A DNA stretch of 64,000 bases from an uncultured Bacteroidales bacterium (GCA_900314725.1 OMWJ01000002.1:1-64000); one strand, 5' to 3'. Positions 28,079 to 37,363 are shown, counted from the stretch's first letter. Numbers and translations: made by a program. Notes: generated from the sequence alone by a model not told the origin.

Positions 28079-29275
28079 ATGAAAAGAATTACATTATTAG
28101 CACTTGCATTGTGCTTGACATTCGGAACATTTGCTCAAGTAAATCTTAGCAAATCAAGAACACTTCAACCTACTTCTGTAAAAGTTCTTAAAAAAGACGG
28201 AAAAAAAGGAACATTTACAGCAAAAGATTTTCAATTAAAAACATCTACTGCTACTATTTCAGCAGTTACAGCTAATGAGGTTACAGCGCAATCTTCTGAC
28301 GCAAGCTTAGGTTTTCAACTAACTTTTAATGTAACTATGGGTGAAAATGCAACTAAATTCTATTATGATGTTTTTACAGCAAACACTTTAGAGAACTTTG
28401 TAGATACTTCTTCTAATTTTTCTACACTGGAAGAATATCTTCTTTATGAAGCTAACTATTATTTAGACAATGGTTACGACTATTGGGAGACTTCTAATGG
28501 ACAAGGAGAATGGCAAGGTCTTTGGGGAGACACAGAATATGAAATATACGTATTAGTTTCTGATGACACAGAAGAAGATGTTGCTGTTATTACTTATACT
28601 TTCACTACAGACCCATCTGTTTGGTCTGGAACACCAGCTCTTACAGTTAGCAAAGTAGATAACACAGAAGATGGAACAATCAATTGGACTGTAACTCCTA
28701 ACAATGATACAAGAAGATATTATTTCTTGTGCGAAGAACAAGCAGAAGCTCTTTACTGGATAGAAAACTATCCTGACTACTTTGAGACAAATGCTGATAG
28801 TTACGAATATGAACTATTAGGATATTGGTTAGGTGGTAACTATGCAAGTTATTTTACTTTTGATAGATATGATGATGTAAATGAAACTTTCAACCAAAAT
28901 CTTTTAGCTGAAGATGGTCTATACATTGAAGGTGAAGACTATGTTTGGATGGCTATTGCTGTAAATGGAAATCAAGAAGCTGGTGATTTCACTTACGGAG
29001 AATTTGTTTATGGAAGTTCTTCTTCTTTAAACGATATGGCAAAACTTATGAACACTGTTGTTTATCCTAACCCTACAAGAGATTATGTAAATATTACTTC
29101 TAAAGTTAATATGACTAAGGTAGAACTTTACAACACTTTGGGACAAGTTGTCTATACAAGCAATGTAAATGCTAACACAGTTAATGTTCCTGTTTCTTCT
29201 TTGAACAACGGAACTTACTTTGTAAAAGCATACGCTAATAATATGGTTGTAACAAAGAAACTTGTTATTGAATAA
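28079..29275 (+). CDS. Secreted protein with type IX secretion sorting domain, 398 aa
   Basis: The signal peptide MKRITLLALALCLTFGTFAQ resembles that of the neighbour. The mature region has fibronectin-III-like beta character (VTANEVTAQSSDASLGFQLT, then TEYEIYVLVSDD) and is rich in Tyr, Asp and Glu. The C-terminal sorting domain is VVYPNPTRDYVNITSK, VELYNTLGQVVYTSNV and VVTKKLVIE. It is probably a surface protein; binding partner unknown. The signal and C-terminal parts are similar to the preceding gene while the middle differs, so the pair shares export modules. Confidence 0.88.
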   Translation: MKRITLLALALCLTFGTFAQVNLSKSRTLQPTSVKVLKKDGKKGTFTAKDFQLKTSTATISAVTANEVTAQSSDASLGFQLTFNVTMGENATKFYYDVFTANTLENFVDTSSNFSTLEEYLLYEANYYLDNGYDYWETSNGQGEWQGLWGDTEYEIYVLVSDDTEEDVAVITYTFTTDPSVWSGTPALTVSKVDNTEDGTINWTVTPNNDTRRYYFLCEEQAEALYWIENYPDYFETNADSYEYELLGYWLGGNYASYFTFDRYDDVNETFNQNLLAEDGLYIEGEDYVWMAIAVNGNQEAGDFTYGEFVYGSSSSLNDMAKLMNTVVYPNPTRDYVNITSKVNMTKVELYNTLGQVVYTSNVNANTVNVPVSSLNNGTYFVKAYANNMVVTKKLVIE

Positions 29276-29323
29276 AATTAATATTTTCATAATATATTTT
29301 TTTGATTATCAATTAATTTATTG

Positions 29324-29349
29324 AGCACGACTCACGTCGTGCTTTTTTT
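29324..29349 (+). terminator. Rho-independent terminator after the second T9SS cargo gene
   Basis: Arms AGCACGAC and GTCGTGCT around TCAC, followed by a T run to 29349. Confidence 0.9.
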
Positions 29350-29460
29350 ATGAAACAATCTATAACCTATAGTAATTCAAAAAAAATAGTCTTTTTTATA
29401 TTCTTTGACTATCATTAAATATACTCAAAAGAGAGTATTGTAGGGAATGAAAAGTCGGAG

Positions 29461-29468
29461 TAATTTTG
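29461..29468 (+). promoter_or_regulatory. Promoter -7 element of the feo operon
   Basis: TAATTTTG followed by CA, 41 bp upstream of the feoAB start. I found no obvious Fur-type operator by eye. Confidence 0.5.
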
Positions 29469-29509
29469 CAAAACTAAAAGATAAAAACTAAACGATAGAA
29501 GATACTAAT

Positions 29510-31918
29510 ATGTTATTATCTGAACTAAAAACGGGAGAAAAAGCAGTTATTGTGAAAGTATCGGGTTACGGTGCTTTCAGGAAAAGAATTATTGAAATGG
29601 GTTTCATTCAAGGAACCGAGATTGAAGTAATCCTTAACGCTCCTTTGAAAGACCCCATTAAATATCGGATAATGAACTTTGAAGTCTCTCTTCGTAGAAA
29701 AGATGCAGAGAGTGTTGAAGTGGTGTCGTTAGAAGAAGCCAAGCAAAGTCTTTTTAACGACAAAGAAGAATCTAATAATATAGTTTCAGAAAACAATTCT
29801 TATGATTCAGACACAAAAAAAATAATGCACACTTTAGCACAACAAAAGTCTAAGATTATTAGAGTTGCTTTGGTGGGTAATCCTAATTGCGGAAAGACTT
29901 CCATATTCAATATTGCTGCCAATGCTCACGAACATGTAGGTAACTATAGCGGAGTAACTGTTGATGAAAAACAAGGTAAGTTTGTTTTCAATGGATATAC
30001 TTTTCTTCTTACCGACTTACCAGGAACATATTCCCTTAGTGCCTACTCTCCTGAAGAACTATATGTTCGCAAACATATAATGGAGAAGAAACCTGATATT
30101 ATTCTTAATGTCTTGGACTCATCCAACTTGGAAAGAAATCTATATCTGACAATGCAACTTGTGGATATGGACTTGCGTTTGGTTATAGCCTTGAATATGT
30201 TTGATGAACTGAAAAGAAGTGGAGATAGTCTTGACTATGAACAATTCAGCAAACTTCTTGGCTGTCCTACGGTGCCAACCAAAGGAAGAAATGGAGAGGG
30301 AGTTAGAGAATTATTTCAAAAGATAATAGATGTATATGAGGGCAAAGACAGTTTTACTCATCATATTCACGTAAATCATGGTGAAGAAATTGAGAAGAGG
30401 ATAAAACTTATACGTACTTCTCTCAATGAACACGGATATATAGATGATATGTCTTCACGTTTTCTTGCCATAAAGCTTTTGGAGAACGACTCCCAAATGG
30501 AACAAAGGATAAAGGCTCAGGACAAAGACGGAGACATACTTCAGCTGAGAAACGAAATAAGAGACAAATATCAGAAAGAATTCAAAACCGATATTGAAGG
30601 AGCGATAACCGATGCAAAATACGGATTCATAAGAGGTGCTTTAAAAGAAGTATATCAGAAATCCAAGAAGAGAAACATCAACAAGATAACCGAACAGATA
30701 GATAATGTCGTTACAAACAAATACTTGGGTTTTCCAGCCTTTGTGTTGTTTATGTTTGTTACTTTCTTCTGCACTTTCTTTATCGGACAATATCCTATGG
30801 ATTGGATAGATTCTTTGTTCGCATGGTTCGGAGATATTGTTAGTAACAATATGTCTGACGGACCTTTCAAAGATTTGTTGGTAGATGGAGTTATTGGTGG
30901 TGTAGGCAGTGTTATTGTTTTTTTGCCAAACATCCTGATACTATATTTATTCATTTCTTTTATGGAAGACAGTGGCTACATGGCAAGAGCTGCTTTTATT
31001 ATGGATAAGTTGATGCATAGAATGGGACTACATGGTAAAAGTTTTATTCCAATGATAATGGGATTTGGTTGCAATATACCTGCTATAATGGCTACACGTA
31101 CAATAGAAGACAGAAAATCTCGTCTTATTACAATGCTTATCATTCCTCTTATGTCCTGCTCTGCAAGAATACCGGTCTATCTTATTCTAATTGGTGCCTT
31201 CTTTCCTTCAAAAGCAGCTTTAATTCTTTTGACTTTGTATTTGTTAGGTATGATAATGGCTGTGATAATGGCGAAGATATTCTCAAAATTCTTTGTCAAA
31301 GGCGAAAGCACTCCATTTGTTATGGAACTACCTCCTTACAGAATGCCTACAAGTAAAGCAATCATACGTCATACATGGGAAAAAGGCAAACAGTACTTAA
31401 AAAAAATGGGAACCATTATTCTATTTGCCTCAATACTTGTTTGGGCTTTAGGATATTATCCTAACCATAACAACTACAACAATCCTCAACAACAAATGGA
31501 AAACTCATACCTTGGCAAGATAGGCAAAACCATAGAACCCGTGATGAAGCCTTGCGGGTTTGAATGGAAGCAAAGCGTGTCTCTGCTCAGCGGTGCCTTT
31601 GCTAAAGAGATAGTTGCTTCAACCTTGGGAGTGCTTTATTCTCCAGCAGATGAGAGTTCTGCTATTGAAAACGGAGATATTGACAGCAACGACACAGAAC
31701 TTAGAATTTCTAAAGTAATTCACAATAATATGACTCCTCTTTCTGCCTTTGCTATGCTTATATTCGTGCTATTGTATATGCCTTGTCTATCCACCATTGC
31801 TGCTATCAAAGGAGAAAGTGGTAAATGGAAATGGGCTTTGTTTGTGGTTGTATATACAATATGTTTAGCTTGGATTGGTTCAACTTTGGTTTATCAAATA
31901 GGAAGTCTCATAATATGA
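29510..31918 (+). CDS. feoB: Ferrous iron transporter, FeoA-FeoB fusion
   Basis: The 802-aa protein joins an N-terminal FeoA SH3-like domain (1-72, LKTGEKAVIVKVSG, RIIEMGFIQGTEIEV) to FeoB. The G domain has G1 GNPNCGKT (123-130) and G3 DLPG. The membrane part has two Gate-type repeats with GFGCNIPAIMATRTI and the second-gate AKEIVASTLGVLY. It imports Fe2+ under anoxic conditions, which suits the iron-rich hydrogenase and fumarate reductase in this window. The fusion is common in Bacteroidales. The last 4 bp overlap the FeoB-associated gene. Confidence 0.96.
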   Translation: MLLSELKTGEKAVIVKVSGYGAFRKRIIEMGFIQGTEIEVILNAPLKDPIKYRIMNFEVSLRRKDAESVEVVSLEEAKQSLFNDKEESNNIVSENNSYDSDTKKIMHTLAQQKSKIIRVALVGNPNCGKTSIFNIAANAHEHVGNYSGVTVDEKQGKFVFNGYTFLLTDLPGTYSLSAYSPEELYVRKHIMEKKPDIILNVLDSSNLERNLYLTMQLVDMDLRLVIALNMFDELKRSGDSLDYEQFSKLLGCPTVPTKGRNGEGVRELFQKIIDVYEGKDSFTHHIHVNHGEEIEKRIKLIRTSLNEHGYIDDMSSRFLAIKLLENDSQMEQRIKAQDKDGDILQLRNEIRDKYQKEFKTDIEGAITDAKYGFIRGALKEVYQKSKKRNINKITEQIDNVVTNKYLGFPAFVLFMFVTFFCTFFIGQYPMDWIDSLFAWFGDIVSNNMSDGPFKDLLVDGVIGGVGSVIVFLPNILILYLFISFMEDSGYMARAAFIMDKLMHRMGLHGKSFIPMIMGFGCNIPAIMATRTIEDRKSRLITMLIIPLMSCSARIPVYLILIGAFFPSKAALILLTLYLLGMIMAVIMAKIFSKFFVKGESTPFVMELPPYRMPTSKAIIRHTWEKGKQYLKKMGTIILFASILVWALGYYPNHNNYNNPQQQMENSYLGKIGKTIEPVMKPCGFEWKQSVSLLSGAFAKEIVASTLGVLYSPADESSAIENGDIDSNDTELRISKVIHNNMTPLSAFAMLIFVLLYMPCLSTIAAIKGESGKWKWALFVVVYTICLAWIGSTLVYQIGSLII

Positions 31919-32094
31919 TACAAGAGTTATTGGTTATATTGACTTTGCTTGTTGTTGGCTTGGTTACCTTGAGGAAAATAGTTCAGATACTTAGAGGTAA
32001 AGAAAGTGTATGCGAGTGTGAAAAAGGTAAATGCGACTGTTGTAATCAATGTGTGAAGACTTTTCAAATGAAAACCAAAAATGTAGATAAATAA
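31915..32094 (+). CDS. FeoB-associated Cys-rich membrane protein
   Basis: The 59-aa protein begins at the ATG overlapping the feoB stop (ATGA). One N-terminal transmembrane helix (LLVILTLLVVGLVTL) is followed by a Cys-rich cytosolic tail CECEKGKCDCCNQC and a charged end. This is the layout of the FeoB_associated family, a proposed accessory to FeoB. A longer in-frame ORF from 31825 would overlap feoB by 94 bp and is not needed. Confidence 0.8.
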   Translation: MIQELLVILTLLVVGLVTLRKIVQILRGKESVCECEKGKCDCCNQCVKTFQMKTKNVDK

Positions 32095-32152
32095 AAAGAA
32101 TATAATAATTTTTTACGCCATATAAGTTATTATAATTGTTCCTTAATACTTG

Positions 32153-32194
32153 AAGTAGGCTTGTTGCGAAACAATCACCTACTTTTCTCTTTTT
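32153..32194 (+). terminator. Terminator of the feo operon
   Basis: AAGTAGG (32153-32159) pairs with CCTACTT (32178-32184), with an inner TTGTT/AACAA stem, followed by TTCTCTTTTT. It lies 59 bp after the last feo gene, in the 369-bp gap before the acyl-CoA synthetase gene. Confidence 0.7.
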
Positions 32195-32214
32195 CAAGTG
32201 ATTAGTATTAGCTC

Positions 32215-32325
32215 AAAAAAGAGTTGATGTTTATGGTAAAAAGACTAAGTCTTTACACCTAAAAGAGTTGATGTTTTTTTGCTAAAACGAAGACTTTTTT
32301 CAGCAAGACAAAGACTTAGTATTTT
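32215..32325. repeat. Modular palindromic intergenic repeat, copy c
   Basis: Contains two copies of AAAAGAGTTGATGTTT (32217-32232 and 32261-32276), the palindrome AAAGACTAAGTCTTT (32240-32254) followed by ACACCTAAA, then AAAACGAAGACTTTTTT (32284-32300) and AAAGACTTAGT. These are the same words as at the other five sites in a different order. It lies between the feo terminator and the next promoter, so it is not needed for either. Confidence 0.7.
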
Positions 32326-32372
32326 GTTTGAAAAGTTTTGGTTATTTTTGGCAATATTTTCACAAAAAAGTC

Positions 32373-32402
32373 TTGTCTTTTCAGTATTTTTCTTTATTTT
32401 TG
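32373..32402 (+). promoter_or_regulatory. Promoter of the ADP-forming acyl-CoA synthetase gene
   Basis: TTG (32373-32375), a 19-nt spacer and TATTTTTG (32395-32402) followed by CA fit the Bacteroidota -33/-7 consensus well, 62 bp upstream of the ATG. Confidence 0.65.
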
Positions 32403-32463
32403 CAAAATTGAATTAAAAACATTTCAAGCTTTTTTTGAATAAATATAAAAAATATAAAACAAT

Positions 32464-34527
32464 ATGGGTACAAAAGTAACAAAAGAACTTGTAAATCCAA
32501 GAAGCATAGTTGTTGTTGGTGCAAGTGATGATACTACAAAGCCGGGTGGTGCTTTGGTTAGAAACATTAAAGAAGGCGGATTTAAAGGAAACCTTTACAC
32601 CGTTAATCCTAAAGCAGATGAAATACAAGGAATAAAATGCTACCGTCAAGTAGAAGACCTTCCACAAGTTGATTTGGCTGTTTTGGCTGTTGCTGCCAAG
32701 TTTGCTGAACACACAGTGGAAGTGCTTGCAAAAGAAAAAGGGACAAAAGCCTTTATTATCATCTCTGCAGGTTTTGGAGAAGAATCTCACGAAGGTAAAG
32801 AACTTGAAAACAGACTGGTTAAGGTTATAGAAGAAAATGGTGGCTGTTTGATAGGACCTAACTGTACAGGTGTATTCACTCCTTATCATCACGCAATCTT
32901 TTCTCAGCCTTTCTCTGAGCCATCTAAGAAAGGTGTGGATTTTATTACCGGTTCAGGTGCAACAGGTTGTTTTATAATGGATATAGGCAAACAACAAGGA
33001 TTACATTTCAATAACTGCTGGGCAGTAGGTAATTCTGCACAACTTGGAATAGAAGATCTGTTGGAATACCATGATGAAGTATTTGATCCTGAAACATCTT
33101 CAAAAGTTATAATGCTTTACATTGAAAATATTAAACAGCCTCAAAAACTTCTTAAACATGCTAAAAGTCTTATAAACAAGGGTTGCAAGATTGTTGCTGT
33201 TAAGGCTGGTAGCAGTGCTGCTGGTTCTCGTGCGGCTTCTTCTCACACAGGAGCTTTGGCTACTGATGACGTTGCTGTTGATGCTTTGTTCCGCAAGGCT
33301 GGTATTGTTCGTTGCTATGGTAGAGAAGAACTATGTACTGTTGCTGCTATCTTCACTTACCCTCGTTTTGAAGGCAACAATATAGCTATCATTACTCACG
33401 CAGGTGGTCCTGCTGTTATGCTTACAGATGCTTTAAGTAAATGTGGAATGAACATTCCTAAGATAGAAGGAAAGGTTGCTGATGAACTTCTTACTAAACT
33501 ATTCCCTGGCTCTTCTGTTGCTAACCCTATTGACTTCCTTGCAACAGGAACACCAGAACAGTTGGATACTATTATAGAAACTGTAGATAAACAAATGCCT
33601 GAGATTGACGCAATGTGTGTTATCTTTGGAACTCCAGGATTGGTTAAAAACTATGATGCTTACGATGTAATACATCAAAAGATTAATTCTTGCAAAAAAC
33701 CTATCTTCCCAATACTTCCTTCTACTCTTGTGGCAGGTGATGAAGTTAAGGATTTTGTAAACAAAGGTCATACTTATTTCCCTGATGAGACTGTATTTGG
33801 AAACGCTGTCAGCAGAATAGTTGTTACACCTAAGCCTGCAACAGAAGAAGACCTTATAAAAATAGATGTAGAAAAGATAAGAAAAGTCATAGACTCTTGT
33901 GAAAATGGTTATATTGATGTGAAGAAAGCCAATGAGTTGTTTGACATAGCTGGCATTTCTCACTACAATGACATTTCTTCTGACAATGAACAAGAGATAG
34001 TTGATTTTGCAAACAAGGTTGGTTATCCTGTAGTTATGAAGGTTGTAGGTCCTGTTCATAAGAGTGATGTTGGCGGAGTCTCTTTGAATGTTAAAGATGA
34101 ACAAAGCGTAAGAAGAGAATTCCAACGCTTGATAAAAATCAAAGACACTTACGCTGTACAGTGCTATCACATGTACTTTGGAACAGAGATTTACATCGGT
34201 GCTATTCGTACTCCTATGTTTGGTCATCAAGTTCTTTGTGGTTTAGGCGGTATATTTATTGAAGTTCTTAAAGATGTAAGAAGTAACCTTGCTCCTATTG
34301 GAATAAAAGAAGCTAAGGAAATGATTAAATCTTTGAAGGGCTACAAGATTATCCAAGGAGTCAGAGGTCAAGAAGGTGTTAATGAAGACCTTTATGCTGA
34401 CCAGATAGCAAGAGTTTCTGCTCTTGTACAGGCTGCTCCTGAAATTGCTGAAATGGACCTTAATCCATTGCTTGGAACAAAGGATACTATTGTCGCAGTT
34501 GATGCTCGTATTAGAATAGAAAAATAA
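32464..34527 (+). CDS. Acetate--CoA ligase (ADP-forming), fused alpha and beta subunits
   Basis: The 687-aa protein converts acyl-CoA, ADP and phosphate to acid, CoA and ATP. The alpha part has a CoA-binding Rossmann domain (SIVVVGASDDTTKPGGALV) and a CoA-ligase domain with the phosphorylated His in SSHTGALAT (H261). The beta part (about 470-687) is an ATP-grasp domain (YPVVMKVVGPVHKSDVGG) with DLNPLLG near the end. This gives substrate-level ATP in a fermentative anaerobe. It has its own promoter. Confidence 0.93.
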   Translation: MGTKVTKELVNPRSIVVVGASDDTTKPGGALVRNIKEGGFKGNLYTVNPKADEIQGIKCYRQVEDLPQVDLAVLAVAAKFAEHTVEVLAKEKGTKAFIIISAGFGEESHEGKELENRLVKVIEENGGCLIGPNCTGVFTPYHHAIFSQPFSEPSKKGVDFITGSGATGCFIMDIGKQQGLHFNNCWAVGNSAQLGIEDLLEYHDEVFDPETSSKVIMLYIENIKQPQKLLKHAKSLINKGCKIVAVKAGSSAAGSRAASSHTGALATDDVAVDALFRKAGIVRCYGREELCTVAAIFTYPRFEGNNIAIITHAGGPAVMLTDALSKCGMNIPKIEGKVADELLTKLFPGSSVANPIDFLATGTPEQLDTIIETVDKQMPEIDAMCVIFGTPGLVKNYDAYDVIHQKINSCKKPIFPILPSTLVAGDEVKDFVNKGHTYFPDETVFGNAVSRIVVTPKPATEEDLIKIDVEKIRKVIDSCENGYIDVKKANELFDIAGISHYNDISSDNEQEIVDFANKVGYPVVMKVVGPVHKSDVGGVSLNVKDEQSVRREFQRLIKIKDTYAVQCYHMYFGTEIYIGAIRTPMFGHQVLCGLGGIFIEVLKDVRSNLAPIGIKEAKEMIKSLKGYKIIQGVRGQEGVNEDLYADQIARVSALVQAAPEIAEMDLNPLLGTKDTIVAVDARIRIEK

Positions 34528-34546
34528 TAATGTATCATAAATTGCT

Positions 34547-34831
34547 ATGAATAAGATAACTTTAAAAAACTTCTTTATGATGCTTTTAGCTGGCCTATTG
34601 ATAATCGCAATGATGGTTATCCTTGGTGCAACAGCTGAAGAAAATGGAGTAATATATTGGTTAGGATTAATTATTGTTTGCTGTGCTGTTATCTTTATTT
34701 TGTATGAAACAATACAGGTTTCAAATAAATTAAACAACACAACTAACGAACTTAACCAACTGAAAGAAAAGTTAAAGAAACTTGTTCCTCCTACTCCTGA
34801 ACAAAAACAAGAAGAAAATAAAGAAGCATAA
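34547..34831 (+). CDS. Small membrane protein with C-terminal coiled coil
   Basis: The 94-aa protein has two transmembrane helices (about 10-28 and 36-56), then a helical Lys/Glu/Asn-rich cytoplasmic tail with heptad-like Leu/Asn spacing (KLNNTTNELNQLKEKLKKL) and a Pro/Glu/Lys end. No family recognised. It starts 19 bp after the acyl-CoA synthetase and ends 7 bp before dapF, so the three probably share a transcript. Confidence 0.7.
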   Translation: MNKITLKNFFMMLLAGLLIIAMMVILGATAEENGVIYWLGLIIVCCAVIFILYETIQVSNKLNNTTNELNQLKEKLKKLVPPTPEQKQEENKEA

Positions 34832-34838
34832 CAAATCA

Positions 34839-35750
34839 ATGACTTTGCATTTTTATAAATATGAAGGTGCAGGCAATGATTTTATAATTATTGACAATAG
34901 AAACTTGAATATTGCCTTAGACAAAGAGAAGATACAGTCTCTTTGCCTAAGGCATTTTGGTGTAGGAAGCGATGGTTTGATGCTCTTGGAAAGTGTTTCT
35001 AAGCATTGTCCTTCTATTTATACCCAAAGTCCTAACACTGCTAATCAGAAATCAGAAAACTCATATTCGCAAACAATTCTCAACGCTAAAAAGACTGATA
35101 CTCTTGTCCACAATTTTGAAAACTTGGACTTTGCTATGCGTTTTTTTAATCCAGATGGAAGCAGTGGTATGATGTGTGGCAATGGTGGAAGATGTATAGT
35201 TAGATTTGCCAAAGATATTGGTGCTATACAAGGCAAAGAGACTACTTTTCTTGCTCCGGATGGGATACATAGTGCAGAAATACTTGCAAATGAAGATATT
35301 TCTCTAAAGATGAAGGATGTGGATTCTTGGGAAACTTATCCCGATGGCTATTGGATAGACACGGGAACTTCGCATTTTGTGGTAAAAAGCAAAGATGTTA
35401 AGCAGGAAGACATACTCCTAAGAGGTAGAGAGTTAAGACACGACAAAAGATTTTTGCAACACAATGGCACAAACGTAAATTTCTATACTGAAATCAAACA
35501 AAACAATCTTTTAATCAGAACCTACGAACGAGGTGTGGAAGATGAGACGCTTGCATGTGGTACAGGCATAACTGCAACTGCACTCTGCTATGCGATAGAT
35601 AAAGACTTTAAAGACGGAATCTATACTATTGATGTATCAACTCTACACAATAAGTTAAGAGTCAAGTTTTTCAAGCAAAATAACTTGTTTAAAAATATCT
35701 ACCTTATAGGTCCTGCCACCAGAGTCTTTGAAGGAGAAATAAAAATTTAA
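34839..35750 (+). CDS. dapF: Diaminopimelate epimerase with an internal insertion
   Basis: From ATG 34839 (MTLHFYKYEGAGNDFIIID) the protein is 303 aa and converts LL-DAP to meso-DAP for lysine and peptidoglycan. The two catalytic cysteines are in MMCGNGGRC (C113) and LACGTG near residue 248. An unusual insertion of about 35 residues (roughly 52-95, Ser/Asn/Thr/Gln-rich, starting SVSKHCPSIYTQSPNTANQK) lies between GLMLLE and the LDFAMRFFNPDG strand, where other DapF have a short loop. An upstream Met at 34782 would add a non-homologous basic leader overlapping the previous gene, so I reject it. Confidence 0.93.
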   Translation: MTLHFYKYEGAGNDFIIIDNRNLNIALDKEKIQSLCLRHFGVGSDGLMLLESVSKHCPSIYTQSPNTANQKSENSYSQTILNAKKTDTLVHNFENLDFAMRFFNPDGSSGMMCGNGGRCIVRFAKDIGAIQGKETTFLAPDGIHSAEILANEDISLKMKDVDSWETYPDGYWIDTGTSHFVVKSKDVKQEDILLRGRELRHDKRFLQHNGTNVNFYTEIKQNNLLIRTYERGVEDETLACGTGITATALCYAIDKDFKDGIYTIDVSTLHNKLRVKFFKQNNLFKNIYLIGPATRVFEGEIKI

Positions 35751-35755
35751 AATTT

Positions 35756-36736
35756 ATGAAAGTAGGAAAAATAATTTTACTAACAATATTTTGTTTTGTA
35801 GCTTTGCAAACAAAGGCTCAGGACTATAATATGCAGGGGTTTGAGTTGATATTGAAGCCATTGATGGATGAAATGTTCTCTGCTGAGACCGATAATGAAA
35901 GATTTGCAGCCAATGAAAAGTTTATTTCAAACTTGGAAGACGCTTTAAATTTTGAAAAGAGTTTCTCTTACGATTTTCCTACGCTTAGAAATATCAGCAT
36001 TTTGACTTCTCCTGACAAACAGTTCAAGATTTTCACTTGGGCTATTATGTCTGAAAGCGGAGAATTTGAGAACTTTGGTTTTGTTCAGTCAAAAAATAGC
36101 AAAGGAGAGTATGTCGTTTATCAATTATTTGACAAAAGCGATGACATTATTCAACCTGAGTTTGCGAAACTCAATGATTCTCTTTGGTTTGGAGCAGTCT
36201 ATTATGATTTAATCCAAACGAAATATGATGGGAATACGTTTTATGTTCTCTTAGGTTGGGATGGTAACGACATATTTTCAAGACGTAAGGTGATAGAACC
36301 TATTTCTTTTCACAAAAATACTGGAAAAGTAACCTTTGGACAAAATGTTTTCTACAAAGAAAAAGACAGAAAGCGTTTTATTTTTGAGTATTCAACCGAG
36401 GCGAACTTCACTCTTAGATATGAAACTCAACACTATGATGTCGGAAACACCAAGAAAGCCAAGAGTACTTTGTTCCACAAGGCTAAACCTTTTGAAGTTG
36501 AAGCTCCAGAAACAGAAAAACGTCAGATGATATTCTTTGATGAGTTAGAGCCGATGAACTCTGCTATGCAGGGCTTCAAACAAAACTATGTTCCTTCTGG
36601 CAATGTTACGGGCTTGTATTTTGAAAATGGTAAATGGAGAAAGCTAAAACAAAACGTACTTCCTCGTAACAAGAAAGAAAAAAAGGATAACTACGTTCCA
36701 AAAGAAAGAAAGAGCGGACTATTTCCAGAGAAATAG
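35756..36736 (+). CDS. Secreted protein of unknown function, 326 aa
   Basis: A signal peptide (MKVGKIILLTIFCFVALQTKA) is followed by a protein with mixed helix and beta pattern: helix-rich residues 25-70, then beta-rich with aromatic motifs (QFKIFTWAIMSESGEFENFG, then FYVLLGWDGNDIFSRRKVIE). The C-terminal 40 residues are strongly basic (KKEKKDNYVPKERK). I recognise no domain. It begins 5 bp after dapF and is probably cotranscribed. It ends before a modular repeat (36738-36845). Confidence 0.7.
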   Translation: MKVGKIILLTIFCFVALQTKAQDYNMQGFELILKPLMDEMFSAETDNERFAANEKFISNLEDALNFEKSFSYDFPTLRNISILTSPDKQFKIFTWAIMSESGEFENFGFVQSKNSKGEYVVYQLFDKSDDIIQPEFAKLNDSLWFGAVYYDLIQTKYDGNTFYVLLGWDGNDIFSRRKVIEPISFHKNTGKVTFGQNVFYKEKDRKRFIFEYSTEANFTLRYETQHYDVGNTKKAKSTLFHKAKPFEVEAPETEKRQMIFFDELEPMNSAMQGFKQNYVPSGNVTGLYFENGKWRKLKQNVLPRNKKEKKDNYVPKERKSGLFPEK

Positions 36737-36737
36737 A

Positions 36738-36845
36738 GAAAAAGACTTAGTTTTAAGAAAAAAAGACTTGATTTTAAATTTTTAAAATCAAGTCTTTTTG
36801 GTATAAACTCTTGGTTTTAATTTTTTAAATCTTGATGTTTTTTGT
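36738..36845. repeat. Modular palindromic intergenic repeat, copy d
   Basis: Words AAAAAGACTTAGTTTTAAG, then a perfect 19-bp-arm inverted repeat AAAAAGACTTGATTTTAAA (36760-36778) / TTTAAAATCAAGTCTTTTT (36781-36799), the core GGTATAAACTCTTGGTTTT, and TCTTGATGTTTTTTG. It fills the space between two convergent genes, so it may terminate in both directions. Confidence 0.8.
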
Positions 36846-36856
36846 TAGAAGTTTAA

Positions 36857-37363
36857 CTAATTTTTTCTATCTCCACAATTGCATGGATGATCTTTGCGTA
36901 TTCTTGCCTTAGGAAAAAGTTTTTTGATAGCATTCTGCTCTTTACGTGTCATTTGTATTGCTCTAATATCAAGGTATTTCAGTTCAAGATTTGCAAAACT
37001 TGTATCAAAGGCACGTATCATATTGTCCCAAAGTATAAGGGTATCTATTGGAAGTTGAGATATTTCTTTTGGAAGTGAAGTAAGTTGGTTTTGTGCAGCA
37101 TTGACATAATGCAGATGTTTCAACTCTTGGATTTTAGAAGGTATCTCCTTTATGTAGTTACGCGAAATATCCAATCGTTCCAAATTATTTAACTCCAATA
37201 TTTTTAAAGGGAATGATTGAAGTTTTTGTTTTTTGAGTATGAGTGTAGTAACGCTGTCTTTATGAAGTAATGCTTCATCTATGGAATAACAAGTTAAACC
37301 CTGAGAAAAAACAAGTTCTACAACAAGACAAAACAATAAACTAAGCAAGAATTTTCTTTGCAT
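36857..37363 (-). CDS. Secreted leucine-rich repeat protein, 168 aa
   Basis: The signal peptide MQRKFLLSLLFCLVVELVFS is followed by about four LRR units (LQSFPLKILELNNLERLDIS, IKEIPSKIQELKHLHYVN, LTSLPKEISQLPIDTLIL, LKYLDIRA). The C-terminus ends HPCNCGDRKN. LRR folds bind proteins; the partner here is unknown. Its first codons overlap the ribF 3' end by 23 bp on the same strand. It is short compared with typical bacterial LRR proteins but looks intact. Confidence 0.8.
   Translation of the reverse strand: MQRKFLLSLLFCLVVELVFSQGLTCYSIDEALLHKDSVTTLILKKQKLQSFPLKILELNNLERLDISRNYIKEIPSKIQELKHLHYVNAAQNQLTSLPKEISQLPIDTLILWDNMIRAFDTSFANLELKYLDIRAIQMTRKEQNAIKKLFPKARIRKDHPCNCGDRKN

Noticed and set aside
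32413-32892. Minus-strand ORF of 159 aa across the synthetase start
   Set aside because: It overlaps the promoter and first codons of a clear gene and has antisense-type composition.
33499-34230. Minus-strand ORF of 243 aa inside the acyl-CoA synthetase gene
   Set aside because: It is a shadow of the well-supported plus-strand gene; the composition (Tyr, Phe, Cys, Ile rich) is that of an antisense frame.
34782-34838. Upstream start for dapF
   Set aside because: It adds a basic leader without homology and overlaps the previous gene by 50 bp.
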